A stretch of 64,000 nucleotides of DNA from Methanomassiliicoccales archaeon RumEn M1 (GTDB lineage Archaea > Thermoplasmatota > Thermoplasmata > Methanomassiliicoccales > Methanomassiliicoccaceae), in the NCBI GenBank assembly GCA_001421185.1, contig LJKK01000092.1, forward strand, positions 1 to 64,000. Direction: 5' to 3'. Below, piece after piece: positions 18,618-28,367 of the stretch. Every line of letters starts with the position of its first letter. Within the stretch, counting starts at the first letter, position 1. The position numbers and the translations under genes were made by a program. The notes under the pieces are model-generated. The model was not told the DNA's origin and did no database searches. It was given only the letters and a program-made list of their open reading frames with translations.

Positions 18618-20014
18618 ATGAAGAAGGAAGAGAACTTCAGCGAGTGGTACAACGACCTGGTCGAACAGGCCGGCCTTACCGACAAGCGCTATCCCATCAA
18701 GGGCATGAACGTCTGGCCTGCCTACGGCTGGAAGATCATGCGGCTCATCGACACGTACATACGGCAGGAGCTGGACGCCACCAACCACGACGAGGTGTGC
18801 TTCCCCCTGCTGATCCCCGAGACGGAGTTCAAGAAGGAGAAGGACCACATCAAGGGCTTCGACGCCGAGGTGTACTGGGTCACCCATGCTGGCCTGAACG
18901 AGCTGGACGTGCGCCTGCTGCTGCGCCCGACGTCGGAGACGGCGATGTACCCCATGTTCTCCATATGGGTCCGCTCCCATGGCGACCTGCCGCTGAAGAC
19001 CTACCAGCTGGTCAACACCTTCAGGTACGAGACGAAGCAGACCAGGGCGTTCATCCGGGTCAGGGAGATCCACTTCTTCGAATCGCACACCTGTCACGAG
19101 GACGAGGCCGACGCGCAGCGCCAGGTGGAGGAGGACTTCGTCATCCTGGAGGCGCTGATGAAGCGCCTGGCGCTTCCATACCTTCTGCTGCGCCGCACCG
19201 ACTGGGACAAGTTCCCCGGGGCCCACTACACGGTAGGGATCGATACCTACATGCCGTCGGGGCGCAGCCTGCAGCTGGGCTCCATCCACCACTACCGGGA
19301 CAACTTCTCGAGGCCGTTCGACATCAAGTACGAGGACGTCGACGGAACGCAGAAGTACGTCCACCAGACCACCTTCGGCATGAGCGAGCGGCTGCTGGGC
19401 GCCGTGGTGGGCGTGCACGGCGACGACAAGGGCCTCGTGCTCCCGCCGGACATCGCGCCGGTGCAGGTGGTCATCATTCCGATCATCGCCAAGGGCAACC
19501 TGGAGGAGATCACCGAGAACGCCCGCGCGCTGGCCAACGAGCTGAAGGCCGCCGGCATACGGGTGCAGGTGGACGAGGGCGACGAGCGGCCGGGGGCGAA
19601 GTACTACAAGTGGGAGCTGAAGGGCGTCCCGCTGCGCCTGGAGCTGGGCGGCCGGGACATCGCCAATGGCGTCGTGTCCTACGCTCGCCGGGACACCGGC
19701 GAGAAAGGGACCGTCCTGCGCAAGAGCGTGGGCGAGGACGTCGAGGCGCTATTGCACAAGATCGCCCTCGACATGCGGGAGAGGGCGCGGCAGCGCATGG
19801 AGTCGTCGATCACCACCATCGACTCGTTGGAGAACGTGCCGGATAAGTGGCTGAGGTTCGGCTGGTGCGGGACCGAGGAGTGCGGAAAAAGATCGAGGAG
19901 ACGGCCGACATCAAGATCCTCGGATCGCCGTACACCAAGGAGGAGTTCCACGGCAAGTGCCTCGCCTGCGGCAAGGAGACCGACACCGTGGTCTACGCCG
20001 CCCGGGCGATGTAA
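18618..20014 (+). CDS. proS: Prolyl-tRNA synthetase (archaeal/eukaryotic type), frameshifted
   Basis: This class II synthetase charges tRNA-Pro. The motifs FPLLIPETEF, LRPTSETAMYPMFS (motif 2 region), TFRYE and the anticodon-binding domain with GDERPGAKYYKWELKG are clear. Near 19886-19890 the five-A run lacks one base. With six A the reading continues as CGKKIEETADIKILGSPYTKEEF and ends CLACGKETDTVVYAARAM, the zinc-binding C-terminal domain of the archaeal type. The joined length is about 465 residues. The loss is probably a homopolymer error. ATG 18618 is preceded by GGTGA; GTG 18609 and ATG 18612 are in frame too. Confidence 0.93.
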
Positions 20015-20027
20015 ACCCCTTTCCCCA

Positions 20028-20516
20028 TTATTCCGTAAAGAAGCCCATTCGGGCAAGGACCTTTCGCGCGTTGGTAAGGCCGTCCCGGCCAGCCCCATCG
20101 AGGTACACGGCCCCGATGAGGGATTCCATCGCCTCGCCCAGCATGGCGCTCCGGCCGAGATCGAGCCGTTCGCCCTCGCTCATCGTCAGATGCTCCTCGA
20201 GATGGAAGCGCCTTCCCAGAAGCGTCAAGCGGTCGCGGTTCACCATCCGCTGCCGCCCTTCCGTCAGCTTGCTCGTCTCATCCATGTGATGCTCCAGAAT
20301 AAGGTGCTCGGTGGCGAGAAGGTCTATGACCGAATCCCCCAGGTTGGCCAGGACCTCGATGTCATGCTGCCGGGCATTCTTCACGAGCGCATTGGCCGCC
20401 TCGTTCTCGAAGCCTTTGCGGACGGTCGCGTCGTACAGGAGCTGCTTGTCCCTGAACCGATAATGGATGCGGGACTCCAGCCTGCTCGCCCTGGTGATGA
20501 TGGTAGCATCTACCAT
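20028..20516 (-). CDS. RNase III-domain protein without dsRNA-binding domain
   Basis: RNase III cleaves double-stranded RNA and is uncommon in archaea. This 162-residue protein contains only the endonuclease domain. The signature region IEVLANLGDSVIDL aligns with the bacterial ERLEFLGDAVL motif: the first Glu and the final Asp are kept, but the second Glu is replaced by Ala. The second metal motif reads GEAMESLIGAVYLDG, with Glu in place of the usual Asp and the catalytic Glu retained. Size and layout resemble Mini-III-type enzymes, which mature 23S rRNA in some bacteria. Activity therefore seems possible but needs testing. The gene converges with proS. Confidence 0.78.
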   Translation of the reverse strand: MVDATIITRASRLESRIHYRFRDKQLLYDATVRKGFENEAANALVKNARQHDIEVLANLGDSVIDLLATEHLILEHHMDETSKLTEGRQRMVNRDRLTLLGRRFHLEEHLTMSEGERLDLGRSAMLGEAMESLIGAVYLDGAGRDGLTNARKVLARMGFFTE

Positions 20517-20553
20517 TTGGACGAGGATGTAGAACAGAAGGTAAAGGGTTTGC

Positions 20554-20757
20554 TCAATCCTTCAGACGGGTTAGCGCCAGTCCGAGGACGCCGAAGAGGA
20601 CCATCACGACCGTCAGGCCATAGATGGGGATGTACTGGGACTCGAAGAGGTTCCAGCTCCCGTAGGCGATGCCCCATCCGATGTACAGGGCGATGCCCCC
20701 GATGATGAGGAGCACGGACAGGATCTTTATGGACAGGTTGACAGAGCGGTCTGCCAT
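20554..20757 (-). CDS. Small two-helix membrane protein
   Basis: This 67-residue protein has two predicted transmembrane helices (about residues 10-32 and 45-63), separated by a short aromatic loop with GSWNLFESQY. No family is recognised. I prefer the ATG at 20757 over 20781 because the TTTAAT box just upstream (about 20780-20788) is about 28 bases from 20757, a leaderless arrangement. It lies between the RNase III-like gene and trmI. Confidence 0.55.
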   Translation of the reverse strand: MADRSVNLSIKILSVLLIIGGIALYIGWGIAYGSWNLFESQYIPIYGLTVVMVLFGVLGLALTRLKD

Positions 20758-20865
20758 TAGAGCGGCCAATACCCTGTCCATATTAAATTCTTTTTACCCA
20801 GAAACCCTCCGACACATCTCGCCGGCGCACGAAACCTTTTCATTCGCTCCCGATATGTGAGCCTC

Positions 20866-21645
20866 ATGCTTGGCGAGGGGGACCCGGTCTACCTGCTGGA
20901 CGATCGGGGAAAGCGATACTGGCTCCGCGTCCAGAGAGAGATGGTGAAGGTTCAGGGGCTCGGCGTCGTCGACGCGGGCCGCCTCATCGGGCTGGAGGAC
21001 GGCTCCCGGATGAAGATCGCTGGACGCGAGTTCTTCGTATTCAGGGGAGGCCTGATTGAACAGATGGAGTCGCTGGACCGCGGCCCCCAGATCATCACCG
21101 CCAAGGACGCTGCCACCATGGTGTTCCACCTGGACCTCAAGGCCGGGGACGTCGTTCTGGAGGCGGGCGTGGGGTCCGGCGCCCTGACCATCGCCCTGCT
21201 CCACGCGGTCGCTCCGACCGGGAAGGTGGTCACCGTCGAGCTCCGGGAGGAGTTCGCCCAGAAGGCCCGCAGGAACGTGGAACGGTCGGGACTATCGTCA
21301 TTGTGGGACCTCCGGTTCGGCGACATCAAGGAGGTCGACGTGGGGGCCGAGGTGGACGCCGTGGCCCTGGACATGCCCGATCCGTGGCTGGCCCTCGACA
21401 ACATCGGACGCTTCCTCCGCCCGGGAGGGCGCTTCGCGGGATACGTGCCGAACGCCAACCAGGTCGCCGACCTGGTGAACGGTCTGCGCGACCGGGACTA
21501 CCAGGAGGTGGTGGCGTTCGAGAACATCCAGAGGGGCATCGAGGTGCATCCCGGGGGCGTGCGCCCGTCGTACGATAACCTGGGCCACACCGGCTACCTC
21601 GTGTTCGGGCGCAAGACCGCCGGCCGATCGGTCGAACGACCATAG
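20866..21645 (+). CDS. trmI: tRNA (adenine-N1)-methyltransferase, TrmI family
   Basis: This SAM-dependent enzyme methylates N1 of adenine 57/58 in the tRNA T loop, acting as a tetramer. In 259 residues it has the N-terminal small beta domain (GDPVYLLDDRGKRYWLRV) and a Rossmann methyltransferase core. The SAM motif is VVLEAGVGSGALTIAL (about residues 100-115) and the catalytic region is ALDMPDPWLAL. The late VAFENIQRGIEVHPGGVRPS is typical of TrmI. The start may be GTG 20857 or ATG 20866; the latter fits better with homologues that begin close to EGDPV. Confidence 0.92.
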   Translation: MLGEGDPVYLLDDRGKRYWLRVQREMVKVQGLGVVDAGRLIGLEDGSRMKIAGREFFVFRGGLIEQMESLDRGPQIITAKDAATMVFHLDLKAGDVVLEAGVGSGALTIALLHAVAPTGKVVTVELREEFAQKARRNVERSGLSSLWDLRFGDIKEVDVGAEVDAVALDMPDPWLALDNIGRFLRPGGRFAGYVPNANQVADLVNGLRDRDYQEVVAFENIQRGIEVHPGGVRPSYDNLGHTGYLVFGRKTAGRSVERP

Positions 21646-21710
21646 GCGCGTTCTTCGACCGTTCCATCGCCGTTCGTTCGGGTGCGGACCAACGCGTAAT
21701 CTGGACGCGG

Positions 21711-21723
21711 ATAAACAATTAAG
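21711..21723 (+). promoter_or_regulatory. TATA box of the purSLQ operon
   Basis: ATAAACAATTAAG is centred about 27 bases before the purS ATG at 21744, so the operon transcript is probably leaderless. Confidence 0.6.
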
Positions 21724-21743
21724 TAGCGGAGCCCAATTCGGAA

Positions 21744-21992
21744 ATGGTCACCATGGTCAAGGCAGATATCCGTATCGAGCTCAAGCACGGCGTTGCCGAC
21801 CCCGAGGGGGAGAACACCCGGAAGGCCCTGGAGCTGCTGGGATTCAAGGACATCAAGAGCGTCAAGACGGTCAAGCTCTTCGAGGTGGAGATGGATACGG
21901 ACCCCGAGCAGGCCAAGGAGGCCGCCGAGGAGATGTGCCGCCGGTTGCTGGCCAACCCGGTCATTCAGACCTTCCGCGTCGACCTGAAGTGA
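21744..21992 (+). CDS. purS: Phosphoribosylformylglycinamidine synthase subunit PurS
   Basis: PurS is the small bridging subunit of the three-part FGAM synthase, which converts FGAR, glutamine and ATP to FGAM in purine synthesis. The 82 residues show the typical [20 protein letters not shown] and the C-terminal helix with [12 protein letters not shown]. Its stop shares one base with the purL start. The operon purS-purL-purQ encodes the full complex. Confidence 0.93.
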   Translation: MVTMVKADIRIELKHGVADPEGENTRKALELLGFKDIKSVKTVKLFEVEMDTDPEQAKEAAEEMCRRLLANPVIQTFRVDLK

Positions 21993-24316
21993 TGACCATG
22001 TCCGATCTCACCAGGAAGAGGGACGTGCCGTTCCCGCTGCACGAGGTGGACATCTTCTCCGCCTCGGACCGCGACCTCATGAACATGTCGGCATCCATGG
22101 GCCTGAACCTGAGCCTCAGCGAGATGTGCGAGGTCAGGAAGTACTTCCAGAAGAAGGGGCGGCTACCGACCGACGTGGAGATCCAGTCCATCGCCCAGGC
22201 ATGGTCCGAACATTGCTGCTACAAATCATCCAAGGTGTTCCTGCGGGAGCACATATTCTCGATCCACCACCCGACGTCCTGGCCAAGGGGGACGCGGGGG
22301 TCATGGCCTTCGACGACGAGCACGCCTACGCGCTGCGGCTGGAGAGCCACAACCACCCGTCGGCCATCGAGCCGTACGGCGGCGCCGCCACCGGCATCGG
22401 GGGCATCGTCCGCGACGTGTTGGCCATGGGCGCCCAGCCCATCGCCCTGGTGGACCCGCTGTTCTTCGGGCCGCCTGACCTGAAGGAGGTCCCGCCCGGA
22501 GTGAAGCCGCCCAAGTACCTCATCAGCGGCGTGGTGTCGGGCATCCGCGACTATGGCAACCGCATCGGCATCCCGACCGTGGCCGGAGGCGTCTTCTTCG
22601 ACCCGTCATACACGGGGAACTGCCTCGTCAACGTCGGCTGCATAGGCTTCATGCGCCGCGACAAGCTGCTGAACAATGCCGTTCGGGGCGTGGGCGACGT
22701 CCTCATCCTGGCGGGCGGCCGCACCGGCCGGGACGGCATTCACGGCGTCACCTTCGCGTCGGCCGAGCTGAACGAATCGTCCGAGGAGGAGTCCCGCGGC
22801 TCGGTGCAGCTCGGGGACCCGATAACCAAGGAGCCGCTCATACACGCCTGCCTGGAAGTGAACGAGCGCGGCCTGGTGTCGGGCATCAAGGACCTGGGCG
22901 GGGGGAGGCCTGTCCTGCGTGGTGGGCGAGATCGCCCTGGCCGGGGAGTGCGGCGCCGACGTGGAGCTGGACCGCGTGCCCCTGAAGGAAGCGGGCCTGG
23001 CGCCCTGGGAGATCTGGGTGTCGGAGTCGCAGGAGCGCATGATGCTCGCCACGCCCGAGGAGAACGTGGACGCCGTGCTGGAGGTGTTCGCCCTGTGGGA
23101 CGTGACGGCCACAGTGATCGGTCGAGTGGTTAAGGAGCAGAGGGTGCGCATCACCTACCATGGCGAGCCCATATACGAGCTGGACCTGGACTTCCTGACC
23201 AAGGGCCCCGAGTACTGCCGTCCGCTGGCCCCGCCGTCGTCGGCGTCGAAAGAGGTGTTCCAGGCCCCCAACCTGCCCGAGGACCTCAACGCGGTCATAC
23301 TGTCCACCCTGGCCGACCCTAACATCGCGTCCAAGGACTGGATGATCATGCAGTATGACCACGAGGTCCGCGCGTCCACGGTCGTCAAGCCCCTGCAGGG
23401 AAAGGTAGGCCTCCGAGGCCCGGGCGACGGCGTGGTCATCAAGCCGTTGATGGACTCCAACCGCGGCCTGGCGATCGCCGTGGGCGTCAATCCCTGGTTC
23501 ACGTCCGAGGACCCCTACAACGGCGGCCGGAGCTCCGTCGACGAGGTGTGCCGCAACATCGCCGCGGTGGGCGGCCGACCGCACGCGCTGACCGACTGCA
23601 TGAACTTCGGCAACCCCGAGAAGCCCGAGCGGCTGTACGAGTTCAGCGAGGCCGTTCGGGGGATCGGCGAAATGGCCAAGGCCATGAACCTGGCGGTGCC
23701 GTCAGGCAACGTGTCGTTCTATAATGAGACGGGACAGGGACCGGCGCTGCCGACCCCGACCTGCCTGGGCGTGGGCATCGTGGAGGACATCCGCAAGTGC
23801 GTGACGACCGACCTGAAGCGGGCCCAGAACCTGGTGTACATCATCGGCGACACCAAGGACGAGATGGGGGCCTCCATACTCTACCGCCGCTACGGCGGCA
23901 AGGGAGGAAAGGTGCCGGAGGTCGACGCGGCCGCGCTGTCGCGGAACATCGATACCGTGCTGGCGGCCGGCCAGGCCGGCCTTCTTAAGAGCTGCCATGA
24001 CTGCGCCGACGGCGGCCTGGCGATCGCCCTGGCGGAGATGTGCCTGGGCGGGGACCTGGGCCTCCAGCTCGACCTGTCGGGGATGGGGGACCTGAGCTTC
24101 GAGACCAAGCTGTTCTCCGAGTCCAACTCCCGCTTCGTGGTCGAGGTGGACGTCGCAAGACGCGCGGAGTTCGAGAAGCTGGCGCCACAGGCCATCTACC
24201 TGGGCACGGTCGAGCAGGACAAGAGGATGACGATCCGCGACGGCCGCCGGAAGGTCGACCTGAAGGTACCGGCCATGCGACGGGCGTGGACCGACGCGCT
24301 GTGGAGGCTGATGTAA
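21992..24316 (+). CDS. purL: Phosphoribosylformylglycinamidine synthase subunit PurL, two frameshifts
   Basis: PurL is the ATP-dependent synthetase subunit of FGAM synthase. Recognisable segments are [36 protein letters not shown], the glycine-rich ATP loop region, and [14 protein letters not shown] in the second half. Two frame breaks divide it. One base is missing near 22255-22275; adding a C gives [13 protein letters not shown]. One G too many lies in the six-G run at 22900-22905; removing it restores [18 protein letters not shown]. The joined length is about 774 residues, normal for the archaeal short form. Opposite shifts in one essential gene argue for sequencing errors. Start ATG 21992 overlaps purS; its stop overlaps purQ. 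Confidence 0.92.
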
Positions 24317-25149
24317 TGAACGTCGACGAGATCAAAGTGTGCGTGCTCCGCATAGAGGGCACCAACTGCGAGGAGGAGGCCTACAACGCGTTCAAGATGC
24401 TCGGCGCCAGGCCGGAGAAGGTGCACCTGAAGCAGCTGACCGGGGACTGTCCGCCGTCCATGAGGCGGGACCTCGACGATTACCACATCCTCATGTTCCC
24501 GGGCGGGTTCTCCGCCGGGGACTATGTCAGGGCGGGCGCCATCTTCGCCGCCCGCATCAGGAGCAGTCTCGGCCACGAGGTGGAGAACTTCGTGTCGTCT
24601 GGCCGGCCGGTGCTGGGAGTGTGCAACGGCTTCCAGATCCTGGTCGAGCTGGGCCTGCTGCCGTCGTTCGACGAGGTCATGAGCGAGGAGCCGCAGGCGG
24701 CGCTGTACACCAACGACTCGGCCCGCTTCGAGTGCCGGCCCACCTACCTGAAGCACGAGAACCATGGCAAGTGCGTGTTCACCTCGCTGCTGCCCAGGGG
24801 GGAGATCGTCCTCTTCCCGTCCGCCCATGCCGAAGGGAACCTAAGATTCCCGGCCGATCGGGAGAGCGAGATACTGCAGCGGCTGGAGGAGAACGACCAG
24901 ATCGTATTCCGGTACGTGGACGCCGACGGCGCCTATGCCGGTTATCCGTGGTCCCCCAGCGGCACCCTGGCCAACATCGCCGGGATATGCAACCCGGACG
25001 GGAACGTCCTGGGCCTCATGCCCCATCCGGAGAGGGTGATGTTCCGCTACCAGCATCCTGACTGGACGAGGGAGCAGGACCCCAACGCGCCCGGCGATGG
25101 CAGGGTGATCTTCGCCTCCGCCCTGGAGCACGTGTCCAAGCGGTATTGA
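24316..25149 (+). CDS. purQ: Phosphoribosylformylglycinamidine synthase subunit PurQ (glutamine amidotransferase)
   Basis: PurQ releases ammonia from glutamine for PurL. It is a class I amidotransferase of 277 residues. The nucleophile elbow is GVCNGFQ (Cys about residue 100), and the catalytic His and Glu are in LMPHPERVMF near the C-terminus. The opening VCVLRIEGTNCEEE is typical. It starts within the purL stop (ATGTAATG). It converges with rbkR, whose stop lies directly after. Confidence 0.95.
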   Translation: MNVDEIKVCVLRIEGTNCEEEAYNAFKMLGARPEKVHLKQLTGDCPPSMRRDLDDYHILMFPGGFSAGDYVRAGAIFAARIRSSLGHEVENFVSSGRPVLGVCNGFQILVELGLLPSFDEVMSEEPQAALYTNDSARFECRPTYLKHENHGKCVFTSLLPRGEIVLFPSAHAEGNLRFPADRESEILQRLEENDQIVFRYVDADGAYAGYPWSPSGTLANIAGICNPDGNVLGLMPHPERVMFRYQHPDWTREQDPNAPGDGRVIFASALEHVSKRY

Positions 25150-25818
25150 TCACTCTTCGGTGGTGATGCGGACCTCGACCGTGTCACCATCGTTCAGCCC
25201 CAGGGTCCGGCGCAGGCTGTACTTGCACAGCACCTCCATCACCTCCGAGTAGTGGGAGCGGGACGGCATGATGACCGCGCACTCCACGTTGTGCATGGTG
25301 GCGGGATACGCCTTCACCTCGCCGAAGGTGCGGCCGTTGCGGTGGAACCCGCTTATGGTTATGCCCTCGATGCGGCGAAGCATGTCCATCTTGGACTGGT
25401 CGGAGGGTACGATCTTCAGGTTGAGAGTGCCCTCGAAGGGCGTGAACCCGAGCTTCTCCTTGAACTGGTCCTGGTACTCGGGCTGGTTGACGTAGTACTG
25501 CCCTTCCCCCATGCCAGCGGTCACCACTCCCGTGATGACCAGGTGGTCCTTCATCTCGAAGATCCTCTGGTACTCGGAGTACTCGGCGCGGAGGGCGTCC
25601 AACCCCTTCTTGGTGATCTTGATACGCTGCTTCCTGGCCCCTAGGTCCCTCTGTATGTACCCTTCCTCCAGTAGCTCCAGTATCCTCTTTGACGCGGACT
25701 GCTGGCTTATGTCCAGCTTCTCGCCCAGCTCCCGAGAGGAGATGGCTATGTAATCATTGATGCCCCCCAGCAGAGCGATCTGCTTGAGAGCGGTTGAGAA
25801 CTTCTCGTTGATGTCCAT
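25150..25818 (-). CDS. rbkR: CTP-dependent riboflavin kinase with HTH domain (RbkR)
   Basis: This archaeal protein joins an N-terminal winged helix (about residues 10-85, with SSRELGEKLDISQQSASKRI) to a DUF120 CTP-dependent riboflavin kinase domain (about 90-220). The kinase domain has GVVTAGMGEGQYYV, PFEGTLNLKI and AVIMPSRSHYSEVMEVL. It makes FMN from riboflavin and CTP. Proteins of this layout are known as RbkR, where the HTH regulates riboflavin synthesis and transport genes. A TATTTAA box (minus strand, about 25875-25882) sits between two halves of an inverted repeat, which suggests autoregulation. Confidence 0.92.
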   Translation of the reverse strand: MDINEKFSTALKQIALLGGINDYIAISSRELGEKLDISQQSASKRILELLEEGYIQRDLGARKQRIKITKKGLDALRAEYSEYQRIFEMKDHLVITGVVTAGMGEGQYYVNQPEYQDQFKEKLGFTPFEGTLNLKIVPSDQSKMDMLRRIEGITISGFHRNGRTFGEVKAYPATMHNVECAVIMPSRSHYSEVMEVLCKYSLRRTLGLNDGDTVEVRITTEE

Positions 25819-25864
25819 CCCTCCATGGTTTTCTTGTAGCTACCAATTATAGCAGTCTTCCATC

Positions 25865-25891
25865 CGTGAATGGCTATTTAATGTTTTCACG
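25865..25891. promoter_or_regulatory. Inverted repeat around the rbkR TATA box, candidate autoregulatory operator
   Basis: CGTGAA (25865-25870) and TTCACG (25886-25891) form a perfect six-base inverted repeat with a 15-base spacer. The spacer contains the minus-strand TATA element CATTAAATAGCC. A dimeric HTH protein bound here would block TBP. RbkR itself is the natural candidate. Confidence 0.4.
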
Positions 25892-25967
25892 AGGATGTTG
25901 CGTAGGCCCGTCCCGATGGATGGGGGGAAGGCTTGATTTATGACCTGAGGATACTTGTTCGATCATC

Positions 25968-26786
25968 ATGGGCCGGCACGTGATAGAGGCGCTCGGATGC
26001 ACCAGGATCGTGATCGAGGACGGGAAGATCGTCGAGATCGGTCAGCCGCGGGCCACGTTCTGCCCCCTGTTCCTGAAGACCCGGGGGATCACCGAACTGA
26101 ACGAGGAGAGCATCCGCAAGAACATCGAGTTCCGCATCCAGGACTTCGGAATGTGCATGCCGAACCGCAAGATGCGCATGCGCGATTTCCTCTCGTACGG
26201 CGTATCAGAGCTGATCGGCATGGCGCTGACCAAGGGAATGATCGACGCCGCCGTCATGGTGTGCGAGGGCACAGGCACCGTGGTGGTCTCGGACCCGGAG
26301 CTGGCGCAGGGCATCGGGGGCCGCGTGTCGGGCATTATCGAGACGTCGCCCATCGAGGAGATCATCCAGGCCGTGGGGCGGGACCATGTGCTCGACCCCG
26401 AGAGGGCGACCATCGATCAGGTGAAGGGAGCTGAAATGGCACTGTCCCTCGGATACCGCCGGGTGGCGGTCACGGTGGCCAGAGCGGAGGACGCCCTGGA
26501 GGTCCGGCGACGGCTGGGGCAGAGGTCGGCGATCTTTGCGGTGCACACCAGCGGCCTGTCGGCCGAGGACGCCGAGACGCTGTTCGATGTGTGCGATGTC
26601 ATCACCGCCTGCGCCTCGAGGGCGGTGCGCGATGCCGCCCGGAGGAGGGCGCTATATCAGGTAGGGAACAAGGTGCCCATCTACGCCGCCTCACTGTGGG
26701 GAGAGGTGCTCCTCAAGACGCGAGTGGAGATGCTGGGGCGGCCGAACGTCACCTCGCCCGAGGAGCCGCCTCATCCGCTGTTCTAG
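25968..26786 (+). CDS. Methanogenesis marker protein 8 (DUF2099)
   Basis: This 272-residue protein belongs to a family found essentially in methanogens and relatives that hold methyl-coenzyme M reductase; its biochemical role is unknown. Conserved features are the opening HVIEALGCTRIVIEDGK, a FCPLF motif, ENIEFRIQDFGMC, VCEGTGTVVVSDPELAQGIGGR, AVTVARAEDA and ITACASRAVRD. Several cysteines (FCPLF, FGMC, TACAS) could bind metal or an Fe-S cluster. A GATTTATGA box lies about 28 bases before the ATG. The gene is divergent from rbkR. It is the best evidence in the window for a methanogenic host. Confidence 0.9.
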   Translation: MGRHVIEALGCTRIVIEDGKIVEIGQPRATFCPLFLKTRGITELNEESIRKNIEFRIQDFGMCMPNRKMRMRDFLSYGVSELIGMALTKGMIDAAVMVCEGTGTVVVSDPELAQGIGGRVSGIIETSPIEEIIQAVGRDHVLDPERATIDQVKGAEMALSLGYRRVAVTVARAEDALEVRRRLGQRSAIFAVHTSGLSAEDAETLFDVCDVITACASRAVRDAARRRALYQVGNKVPIYAASLWGEVLLKTRVEMLGRPNVTSPEEPPHPLF

Positions 26787-27136
26787 AAGTCGAACCCCAG
26801 ATGGCTTCCCCCGCGGAGCAAGATGACCTTGATCCTCCTCTCGCGCAGGCGGCCGATGAGGGCCCGGTCGTTGGTGACGACGTAGGCGTCATGCTTCTCG
26901 GCCAGCTCTATCACCGACTGGTCGCCGGTGGCCTCGGTGTCGACCACCTTGTAGTGGAACGCCAGGCCGATGGCCGCGCGGGCGTGCTTGCTGGGAGAAC
27001 GCTTCAGCTCGCCGATGAGCGGTCCGGGGACGAGGACCTCGCAATTGCCCAGCAGGGAGCGCAGCTGGGCATCTAGATTGATGGAGCGTTCAAAAGGAAG
27101 GAGGAGGGCGTTGGTGTCGAGCACGACGACCGGCAT
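26783..27136 (-). CDS. PIN-domain ribonuclease-like protein (FCF1/Nob1-like)
   Basis: This 117-residue protein is a single PIN domain. The acidic metal site is visible in VVVLDTNALLLPF, GPLIGELKR and AYVVTNDRALIGRL, with another acid in TGDQSVIELA. Its single-domain form resembles archaeal FCF1/UTP24-like PIN proteins. It begins eight bases after the aIF2 gamma stop, so it belongs to the S6e-aIF2 gamma operon, which points to rRNA or translation work rather than a VapBC toxin; no antitoxin gene is present. ATG 27136 is chosen at the first beta strand. Confidence 0.82.
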   Translation of the reverse strand: MPVVVLDTNALLLPFERSINLDAQLRSLLGNCEVLVPGPLIGELKRSPSKHARAAIGLAFHYKVVDTEATGDQSVIELAEKHDAYVVTNDRALIGRLRERRIKVILLRGGSHLGFDF

Positions 27137-27143
27137 GCCCACC

Positions 27144-28367
27144 CTACTCGATGATACCGTACCCGATGAGGCGCCACTTGCCCGATATGCGGCGGGATAT
27201 GGCGACCCTCTGTCCAACGTCGGCGCAGACGGGGATCTTGAGCGTCACTTCCGACTCGTTGCCACGGGCCGAGGTCACGACGCCCACCGTGGTGGCGGTG
27301 CCGATGCTGAGCATGAGCGGCTCGTTGGTCTTGATGTTCTCCACTGTCAGGTCCTCGGCGGTTCCGACCACCCTTTCCAGCAGGTGAGTGGTCATGGTGA
27401 ACTTGTGGAGCACCGGAGGCAGTGTTCCGGGCTTGCCGAGCACGCGCCCCGTAACGCCGTCCGACTTGGTCAGCGAGGGGTCCAGCTTGGTCCCGATGGC
27501 GATCAGGCCGCCGGGAAGGGCCTTGTCCAGGGAGATGCTCCCGCTGTGGAGCGACGATATCGTGGTGGTGATGCGCTCGTAGGTCGTCTTGCCTCCCGCC
27601 TCGACCTTGCGTCCCGGCAGGATCTCGATCTCGTCCCCCACCTCCAGGGTCCCCTGGGTCAGGGAACCGCCCAGCACCCCTCCCTTTATGGACCGGGGCT
27701 CCGAGCCGGGGATGTTGATGTCGAACGAGCGGGCCACGAACATGCGCGGCTCTTCGTCGGCCGAGGAGCGGTTCGTGGGTATGTATCTCTCGATGGTCTC
27801 GATGAGCTTGTCGATGTTGACATCGTGGTGCGCCGAGACCGGGATGATCGGGGCGTCCTCGGCGATGGTGCCCTTGACGAACTTCTTGATGGCCCGGTAG
27901 TTCTCCATCGCCTCTTCCTTGGTCACGATGTCGACCTTGTTCTGCACGATGATTATCTTCTCCACACCGATGATGGACAGAGCCATCAGATGCTCCTCGG
28001 TCTGGGGCTGGGGGCAGGGCTCGTTGGCCGCTATCAGCAGGAGAGCGCCTTGCATCATGGCCGCTCCCGACAGCATGGTGGCCATCAGGGTCTCGTGACC
28101 CGGGGCGTCGACCAGCGAGATGGCCCGGAGGAACTTGGCGTCCCCTCCGCACTCGGGACAGGTCGGCGCGTTGGTGTACTTCTCACAGTCGTTGCACTTG
28201 TAGAATGCAGCGTCAGCATAGCCCAGCCTGATGGAGATGCCCCTCTTGATCTCCTCGGAATGGCGGTCGGTCCACTCCCCGCTCAGCGCCTTGGTGAGCG
28301 TCGTCTTGCCGTGGTCGACGTGACCGATCATGCCGATGTTGATCTCAGGCTGCTGGCTGATCTTCAT
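27144..28367 (-). CDS. eif2g: Translation initiation factor aIF2 subunit gamma
   Basis: aIF2 gamma is the GTPase core that brings initiator Met-tRNA to the small ribosomal subunit. In 407 residues it has the P-loop GHVDHGKTT (about residues 15-23), a zinc knuckle (CNDC ... CPEC), DAPGHE (G3), and NKVDIV (G4), followed by two beta-barrel domains. It matches the normal length. Its start overlaps the S6e stop by one base, and the PIN gene follows it. Confidence 0.97.
   Translation of the reverse strand: MKISQQPEINIGMIGHVDHGKTTLTKALSGEWTDRHSEEIKRGISIRLGYADAAFYKCNDCEKYTNAPTCPECGGDAKFLRAISLVDAPGHETLMATMLSGAAMMQGALLLIAANEPCPQPQTEEHLMALSIIGVEKIIIVQNKVDIVTKEEAMENYRAIKKFVKGTIAEDAPIIPVSAHHDVNIDKLIETIERYIPTNRSSADEEPRMFVARSFDINIPGSEPRSIKGGVLGGSLTQGTLEVGDEIEILPGRKVEAGGKTTYERITTTISSLHSGSISLDKALPGGLIAIGTKLDPSLTKSDGVTGRVLGKPGTLPPVLHKFTMTTHLLERVVGTAEDLTVENIKTNEPLMLSIGTATTVGVVTSARGNESEVTLKIPVCADVGQRVAISRRISGKWRLIGYGIIE

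Noticed and set aside
26783-27136. VapC toxin of a toxin-antitoxin pair
   Set aside because: No antitoxin gene is next to it, and it is in an operon with aIF2 gamma and S6e, which favours a housekeeping PIN protein.
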